Source: Candidatus Omnitrophota bacterium (GTDB lineage Bacteria > Omnitrophota > Gorgyraeia > Duberdicusellales > 4484-171). Taken from it: DNA of 11,631 nucleotides. This document shows, one piece after another, positions 6,843 to 11,631 of the stretch; within the stretch, counting starts at the first letter, position 1; every line of letters starts with the position of its first letter. Position numbers and translations under genes: made by a program. Location: assembly GCA_028702365.1 (NCBI GenBank), contig JAQVOZ010000025.1, forward strand, positions 1-11,631, in the 5' to 3' direction. The notes below the pieces were generated by a model that saw nothing but the letters and a program-made list of their open reading frames with translations, made no database searches and was not told where the DNA came from.

Positions 6843-8142
6843 ACAACGGACAATAAAAGGAAAAGTTTCATTTGAAGGGATAGGACTTCACAGCGGACAG
6901 AATTCGAAAATCGAAATTCTCCCCGCGCCCATCAATACCGGAATAATTTTTATACGACAGGACCTGGGAAGCCAGCTCATAAAAGCTGATTTTTATTCCA
7001 TAGGCTCTGCCGAGAAATTTCCCCGGCGCACCTCGATTTGTGCAAATGGAATTTACATACACACGATCGAACACTTGATGGCTGCCTTTAATCTGCTTAA
7101 AATTGACAATGCCCAGATAAATATCTGGGGTGAAGAAGTGCCTGGTTTAGATGGAAGCGCTAAAGAATTTGTCCAAAAGATACAAAAGGTAGGATTAGAA
7201 GAACAAGATGCGCCAATAAACTTTTTGGTTGTGAAAGAACCTATTTGGGTTGAAGAAGCTCAAACAAGCATTGTAGCCCTTCCTTATGACGGCCTTCGCA
7301 TGTCTTATGCTTTAAAATATGACAATCCGTTAATCGGCACAGGCTATGTTGATGTAGTTTTGGATGGAAATATTAAGGAAAACATCTTTGAAGCCCGGAC
7401 ATTTTGCCTGGAAGAGGAAGTTAAATCATTATTAGATACAGGCCTGGGTAAAGGCGCTAATTACGAAAATACGCTTGTAGTTTCCAAGCAAGGCGTGGTT
7501 AAAAATAAATTAAGATTTCCGGATGAATTCGTTAAACATAAAGTTCTTGATTTAATAGGCGATTTATATCTTGCCGGGCCCTTAAAGGCTCATATAATTG
7601 CGGTAAAAAGCGGGCATTCATTAAATATAAAACTGCTGGAGAAGCTGCGCCGTTACAGAGAAAAAACAGTAGGGGCAGGAGTGGGGTCGCATACTTCGTT
7701 TGTGCCGACAACCAACCAGTTAAGCAGCGAAGAAATAATGAAACTTCTACCGCACCGTTATCCCTTTTTGCTTGTTGACCGCATAATCGACATGGAAAAG
7801 TTTAAAAGAGCGGTAGGCATAAAAAATGTTACCATGAATGAACATTTTTTTCATGGCCATTTCCCTGGCAGGCCGGTTATGCCGGGAGTTTTGATCGTAG
7901 AAGCAATGGCGCAGGTAGGCGGGGTTTTAATGCTTTCAAATGAAGAGAATAAAGGTAAACTTGCTTATTTTATGGCGGCTAATAATGCAAAATTCCGCAG
8001 GACCGTTGTCCCTGGCGATCAGCTGGTAATTGAGGTGGTAGCTGGAAAAATACGCAGTAAAACAGGCATAGTATACGCAAAAGCTTTTGTTGACGAAAAG
8101 CTTGCCGCCGAAGCAGAACTCATGTTTGCGCTTGTCGATTAG
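6835..8142 (+). CDS. lpxC/fabZ: Bifunctional LpxC deacetylase - FabZ dehydratase fusion
   Basis: One 435-residue frame joins two enzymes. Residues 1 to about 285 are LpxC, the zinc deacetylase that commits UDP-3-O-acyl-GlcNAc to lipid A. E79 and H80 lie in IHTIEHLMAA, H235 and D239 in HKVLDLIGDL, and H261 in KSGHSLN; together these are the three zinc ligands, the general base and the second catalytic His. Residues about 297-435 are FabZ, the (3R)-hydroxyacyl-ACP dehydratase: LLPHRYPFLLVDRI, then H342 in HGHFPGRPVMPG and E356 in IVEAMAQ, spaced 14 apart as in E. coli FabZ. Both sites look intact. Such fusions are known in Bacteroidetes and some other diderms. The gene overlaps the lpxD stop by 8 nt and has only a poor SD, implying coupled translation. 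Confidence 0.96.
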   Translation: MDKQRTIKGKVSFEGIGLHSGQNSKIEILPAPINTGIIFIRQDLGSQLIKADFYSIGSAEKFPRRTSICANGIYIHTIEHLMAAFNLLKIDNAQINIWGEEVPGLDGSAKEFVQKIQKVGLEEQDAPINFLVVKEPIWVEEAQTSIVALPYDGLRMSYALKYDNPLIGTGYVDVVLDGNIKENIFEARTFCLEEEVKSLLDTGLGKGANYENTLVVSKQGVVKNKLRFPDEFVKHKVLDLIGDLYLAGPLKAHIIAVKSGHSLNIKLLEKLRRYREKTVGAGVGSHTSFVPTTNQLSSEEIMKLLPHRYPFLLVDRIIDMEKFKRAVGIKNVTMNEHFFHGHFPGRPVMPGVLIVEAMAQVGGVLMLSNEENKGKLAYFMAANNAKFRRTVVPGDQLVIEVVAGKIRSKTGIVYAKAFVDEKLAAEAELMFALVD

Positions 8143-8166
8143 CCGTAACAAGCCTATCGAAAATAA

Positions 8167-8194
8167 TTGTCCTCAATATTTTTTCTGTTATAAT
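8167..8194 (+). promoter_or_regulatory. Extended -10 promoter of lpxA, predicted near-leaderless
   Basis: A perfect TATAAT (8189-8194) is preceded by TGT (8186-8188), an extended -10. TTGTCC (8167-8172, 4 of 6) stands 16 nt upstream as -35. A start point about 7 nt past the -10 is near 8201, only 0-4 nt before the lpxA ATG at 8204, and there is no SD. It would let lpxA-lpxI and the gene after them be expressed apart from the bamA transcript. Confidence 0.68.
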
Positions 8195-8203
8195 AGATAA
8201 AAC

Positions 8204-8983
8204 ATGCCTAATAAAATCGATAAAAAAGCTATTGTCAGCGAAAAAGCGCGCGTAGACGCGTCTGTAATTGTCGGGCCATATGCCATAATCGGCCATGACG
8301 CAGAGATAGGTGCGGGCACTTGCGTGGATGCATTTGCCCAGGTGATAGGAAATACTAAAATAGGCAAGAATTGTCATATCTTTTCTCACGCAGTACTAGG
8401 AAATCCCCCTCAGGATTTGAAATATAAAGGTGAACGAAGTTTTTTGGTTGTGGGTGATAATAACATAATACGCGAATTTGTTACAATGAATCTCGGCACA
8501 GAAAAGGATTCCAAAACAATAATTGGCAACAATAATTTGATTATGGCTTATTCACATATTGCCCATGACTGTATAATAGGCAATAATAATGTACTTGCTA
8601 ATTGCGCTACTTTGGCCGGCCACGTTACCATAGAAGACAAGGTAACTATAGGCGGGCTTGTTGCAATACATCAATTTTGCAGGCTGGGCATGCTCTCTAT
8701 AGTTGGGGGCTGTTCTAAAGTTGTGCAGGATGTTGCTCCGTTTTCAATGAGCGACGGCCATCCGTCGGTGACCTGCGGGCTTAATCTTATAGGTATGAAA
8801 CGGTCAAATTTTTCTCTGGAGGCCATACGCGTCTTAAAAAAAGCGTTCAAAATTCTTTTTTTTGAAGGCCATACATTTGATAAGGCAGAAGAACTTGTCA
8901 GAAAGGAATTACCCCTGACCAAGGAGCTTAGCTATTTACTTTCATTTGTTTCTTCATCAAAACGTGGTTTGGGTAGACAATAG
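8204..8983 (+). CDS. lpxA: UDP-GlcNAc O-acyltransferase LpxA
   Basis: LpxA transfers a 3-hydroxyacyl chain from ACP to UDP-GlcNAc, the first step of lipid A synthesis. The 259-residue length matches the family (~255-265). Residues about 5-185 are hexapeptide repeats forming the beta-helix (VDASVIVGPYAIIGHDAEIG at the start, then IGNNNVLANCATLAGHVTIE). The catalytic base is H121 in YSHIAHDCIIG. The C-terminal helical domain begins near NLIGMKRSNFSLEAI and ends in the usual SSKRGLG. Together with lpxD and lpxC/fabZ it completes the first three lipid A steps. ATG 8204 has no SD, and a strong -10 lies 9 nt upstream, so initiation may be leaderless. The two hexapeptide proteins are distinguished by length, N-terminus and C-terminus. 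Confidence 0.96.
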   Translation: MPNKIDKKAIVSEKARVDASVIVGPYAIIGHDAEIGAGTCVDAFAQVIGNTKIGKNCHIFSHAVLGNPPQDLKYKGERSFLVVGDNNIIREFVTMNLGTEKDSKTIIGNNNLIMAYSHIAHDCIIGNNNVLANCATLAGHVTIEDKVTIGGLVAIHQFCRLGMLSIVGGCSKVVQDVAPFSMSDGHPSVTCGLNLIGMKRSNFSLEAIRVLKKAFKILFFEGHTFDKAEELVRKELPLTKELSYLLSFVSSSKRGLGRQ

Positions 8984-9007
8984 TTCTCTTTAGCAATTGA
9001 AGATTAT

Positions 9008-9826
9008 ATGAAACTTGGAATTATTGCCGGAAATCGTCTCCTTCCTATTATACTTGCCAAAGCCATAAAACAAAAAACCCCGCAGATTGAGCTTGTTGCT
9101 TTTTGTTTCTATCACGAAACATCAGCCCTTATTAAAAAATATGCCGATAAAACAATTTGGTTTTCTGTGGGCAGTCTTGGTAGCCTTAGGGATGCAATTA
9201 AAGAGGAAGGGCTTACTGAATGTATTATGGCAGGCCAGATTACACCGCTACGTATTTTCAACCGTAAAAAATGGGATAACGAACTAGTCAGGCTCGTTGA
9301 AGAGACTAAAGACATGCGCCCACACACTATTTTTTCAGGCATTATTTCATATCTCGAGCAGCAGGGAGTTAAGTTTATCGATTCAACCACATATCTTAAG
9401 GAAAATCTTGCTTTAAATGGTTCCATGAATAAGCTAAATCATGGTGGCGAAGTTACTGAAGATATAGAGTTCGGAGTTAAAATAATTTCCCGTTTTGTTG
9501 ATTTGGATATCGGACAAACTATTGTTGTTAAAAATAAAAGCGTTGTTTCCATTGAAGCTCTTGAAGGAACCGATAACACAATAAAACGCGGTGCACGCCT
9601 TGCAGGAGGCGGCTGCACTGTCGTTAAGTTCAGCAAAACAAATCAGGATTTAAGATTCGATGTCCCTGTGGTGGGCATGCATACATTAAACCTTCTTAAA
9701 AGAATAAAAGCTTCCGCTCTGGTTTTAGAGGCGAATAAGGTTTTAATTTTGGAAAAAGTGAAATTTTTAGAACTTGCGTCAAAGCATCAAATACCTGTTG
9801 TCGGCGTAAACAGACAAGCGTGTTAG
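9008..9826 (+). CDS. lpxI: UDP-2,3-diacylglucosamine pyrophosphatase LpxI
   Basis: LpxI hydrolyses UDP-2,3-diacylglucosamine to lipid X and UMP, the fourth lipid A step. It is unrelated in fold to LpxH. The 272-residue frame has the family marks: KLGIIAGNRLLPIILA at the N-terminus, CIMAGQITP, then the C-terminal domain with VVSIEALEGTDNTI, GGGCTVVKFSKTNQDLRFDV and PVVGMHTL. The Asp in RFDVPVVG (D218) corresponds by context to the catalytic Asp reported for Caulobacter LpxI (D225). ATG 9008 is preceded by GATTAT and no SD. It lies 24 nt after lpxA and overlaps the next gene by 7 nt. An LpxI directly behind LpxA explains why no lpxH is needed; lpxB is expected elsewhere or downstream. Confidence 0.94.
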   Translation: MKLGIIAGNRLLPIILAKAIKQKTPQIELVAFCFYHETSALIKKYADKTIWFSVGSLGSLRDAIKEEGLTECIMAGQITPLRIFNRKKWDNELVRLVEETKDMRPHTIFSGIISYLEQQGVKFIDSTTYLKENLALNGSMNKLNHGGEVTEDIEFGVKIISRFVDLDIGQTIVVKNKSVVSIEALEGTDNTIKRGARLAGGGCTVVKFSKTNQDLRFDVPVVGMHTLNLLKRIKASALVLEANKVLILEKVKFLELASKHQIPVVGVNRQAC

Positions 9827-11631
9827 TCTTTAAAGTATCCTCAATCATCAAATCGCTCATTAGCACTTTCCGCAAGATAATTTTTATTTTTTTACTGCCG
9901 GTATTTCTTCTGTCTATGCCAGGTAATTCTTTGTGCGAAAAAGAGCCAAGCGAAAAAACGTTTCTTGATGATGCCGCTTCCTACAAAGAAGCAATGGACT
10001 ACAAAGAAACTATCTCCGTGCTTGAAAACAACAGAAGCTCACTTACTCAAACACAAGAAAACAACTTTTTATCCCGCATTTATTATCTGGACAACCAAAG
10101 CAAAAAGGCAATTGAGGTGCTGGATTCAATCGGCGATAAAGACTGGCTTAGCTATCTTTATTTAGGGCTGGCGTATGAAGATCTGGGCAGCAATCAGTTG
10201 GCTGTGAAAAATTACCTTAAGTCACTTAAGCTAAATGAAAATACTATCGCGTTATACAGGTTAGCGAAAATATATTATAAACGCAAAGCGTACACAAAGG
10301 CTTCGCGTTTTTTCTCCAGACTAATCAAGCTTGATTCAAGCACGCGCATAGCCAATTATTATCTTGCTGATTGTTTCTTAAAAACCGGGGATTATGAGCG
10401 GGCCTATACTTATTCAGCAAGAAGTATCAATTTTTATCCCGACAATAAAGACATAAAAACCCAGCTTATTGAAATAAAAGACAAAATCGGAAAAGCTTTC
10501 TTTACCGAGACGAAAAGGGCAATAGAGCGCGCGAGAGACCTGGTAAAGCTTATGTTTTATAAACGAGAAAAGAATGTGCCGCTCATCAAGGTTGGAATTG
10601 CTACCGACCTTAAAGATTTTTCCTTTCGTTGCGGCGGAGCTTTTTCGGTTTCTGATTCTAAAAATTCATTCAAAGGAGAAAAAAACAAATTTTACAAAAT
10701 AATATTTCAAAATAAACGGCTATATCTAACTGACGATAAAACAGGAACGGTTTATAAAAAATTTAAAAGCCCGGTATCTATAAAAAGCAAAGGCTATCCT
10801 TTTTACATTCTTGATGTAAGTTATGGCCGGGCTAATTTTTGGCATAAAAAAATCGACAGAATATACAGGGGGGACCTCAGGCTTTTGACAGATAAAGATA
10901 TTACCCTCATTAATGTTTTAGGAATAGAAGAATATCTCTACGGAGTTCTGCCCTCAGAGATTCCGGCTAATTCCAGCAACGATGCGCTTCGTGCGCAGGC
11001 GGTTGCGGCGCGAACGCTTGCATTTAGAAGCATAAAACAACAGCGCCATGCAAACAGCGATTTTGATGTTTGCGCAGATGTCCATTGCCAGGTTTATCAG
11101 GGTATGTCTGTTGAGGTTTCTTCAACCAATAGGGCGGTTGACGAAACAAAAGGACAAATTATTTTATACAAATCAGAACCAATTGAGGCAATTTATCACT
11201 CAAATTGCGGGGGGTGCTTGCGGCGTGATGTTTTCGGCGGAAAAGAATATTACGCGCAAAATTTCGATTCAAAGAAAAATGGCTGTTTAATGTCTTCGTA
11301 TGAGGAGGAAAACTGGTTCACCACTTTTCCCGAAAGCTTTTGTGCGCATTCGTATAAAAGTAATTACCGCTGGCAAAGAGCCTACGATGAAGAAGATTTT
11401 CTGATTGCATTTGGATACCCCCTTGGGGATATAGTTTCTATCACACCTTCTGAAAAAATTGCCTGCGCAGCATATAAAGCAATACAAATTAAAACTCCGA
11501 AAGATAAAGTAATTGTAAAGGGGGATTTTAATATACGCAATTATTTCGATAAGTTACGTAGCAGCGCTTTTAAGGTTGATATAAAGTTTTCAACGCATAA
11601 AAAAGCAAAAATGATATTTTTTTGGGGCGCT
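9820..11631 (+). CDS. TPR and SpoIID/LytB domain envelope protein (partial, runs off right edge)
   Basis: A single frame stays open from GTG 9820 to the window end (604 codons, no stop). GTG 9820 is the first start codon after the previous in-frame stop (9736) and overlaps the lpxI stop by 7 nt. Residues about 18-39 are a signal peptide or anchor (RKIIFIFLLPVFLLSMPG, then NSLC; not a canonical lipobox). Residues about 108-211 hold three TPR-like repeats, e.g. YLGLAYEDLGSNQLAVKNYL. From about 253 comes the SpoIID/LytB domain: RGDLRLL, EEYLYGVLPSEIP with the presumed catalytic E380, ALRAQAVAARTLAF, DVHCQVYQG (H422, C423), and IYHSNCGG (H460, C463). The final GHGVG-type motif lies beyond the edge. 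SpoIID enzymes cleave denuded glycan strands, and relatives act in division in Chlamydiae. A peptidoglycan-remodelling role is inferred. Confidence 0.88.
   Translation, partial: MLVFKVSSIIKSLISTFRKIIFIFLLPVFLLSMPGNSLCEKEPSEKTFLDDAASYKEAMDYKETISVLENNRSSLTQTQENNFLSRIYYLDNQSKKAIEVLDSIGDKDWLSYLYLGLAYEDLGSNQLAVKNYLKSLKLNENTIALYRLAKIYYKRKAYTKASRFFSRLIKLDSSTRIANYYLADCFLKTGDYERAYTYSARSINFYPDNKDIKTQLIEIKDKIGKAFFTETKRAIERARDLVKLMFYKREKNVPLIKVGIATDLKDFSFRCGGAFSVSDSKNSFKGEKNKFYKIIFQNKRLYLTDDKTGTVYKKFKSPVSIKSKGYPFYILDVSYGRANFWHKKIDRIYRGDLRLLTDKDITLINVLGIEEYLYGVLPSEIPANSSNDALRAQAVAARTLAFRSIKQQRHANSDFDVCADVHCQVYQGMSVEVSSTNRAVDETKGQIILYKSEPIEAIYHSNCGGCLRRDVFGGKEYYAQNFDSKKNGCLMSSYEEENWFTTFPESFCAHSYKSNYRWQRAYDEEDFLIAFGYPLGDIVSITPSEKIACAAYKAIQIKTPKDKVIVKGDFNIRNYFDKLRSSAFKVDIKFSTHKKAKMIFFWGA

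Noticed and set aside
8131..8160. Small hairpin after lpxC/fabZ (CTTGT/ACAAG or TCGATTAG/CTATCGA)
   Set aside because: The two pairings exclude each other, the stems are short, and there is no T-tract; not a convincing terminator.
9965..10165. Short plus-strand frame inside the TPR part of the SpoIID gene (and a similar one at 11048-11290)
   Set aside because: Both lie in another frame of a long, domain-bearing coding sequence and have no SD or recognisable product.
1..11631. CRISPR arrays, tRNA or rRNA genes, transposases, phage or defence genes
   Set aside because: Intergenic gaps are all under 140 nt, no direct repeat series or cloverleaf was seen, and every long frame is assigned to a housekeeping or envelope gene.

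Overview
The window is a gene-dense, roughly 40% GC, all-plus-strand segment of a diderm (lipid A-making) bacterial chromosome. The best guess at lineage is an uncultured PVC-related phylum, with Omnitrophota the leading candidate. This rests on the combination of an LpxC-FabZ fusion, LpxI instead of LpxH in the same operon, a zinc-type bS18, and a TPR-SpoIID protein in a Gram-negative setting. It is an inference from gene content and has not been tested with a tree.

Region 1 (1-2702) is the classic translation/replication cluster rpsF (3' end only) - ssb - rpsR - rplI - dnaB. Genes are nearly abutting or overlapping, and ssb, rpsR and rplI have good Shine-Dalgarno (SD) sequences. Region 2 (2724-8142) starts with a near-consensus sigma70 promoter whose predicted start point is the bamA ATG itself. 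It holds bamA - ompH/skp - lpxD - lpxC/fabZ, the conserved outer-membrane protein assembly plus lipid A block. Two hairpin-bearing intergenic regions flank ompH: a nested inverted repeat after bamA, and a terminator-like stem followed by a separate imperfect palindrome before lpxD. Region 3 (8167-11631) starts with a second extended -10 promoter, again almost on top of the lpxA start. It holds lpxA - lpxI and a large TPR + SpoIID/LytB-type envelope protein that overlaps lpxI and runs off the right edge.

The products form one envelope-building programme. LpxA, LpxC, LpxD and LpxI carry UDP-GlcNAc to the lipid X stage of lipid A. FabZ makes the acyl chains used by LpxA and LpxD. OmpH/Skp escorts outer-membrane proteins to BamA. 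The SpoIID-like protein probably acts on peptidoglycan. lpxB, the next enzyme after LpxI, is not in view.

Most of the window is conserved housekeeping DNA, and I see no defence system, mobile gene, CRISPR array or RNA gene. The unusual points are the apparent leaderless promoters of bamA and lpxA, an SSB without the usual acidic DDIPF-type tail (its last codons serve as the rpsR SD), the palindrome before lpxD, and the SpoIID protein tied to lipid A synthesis.
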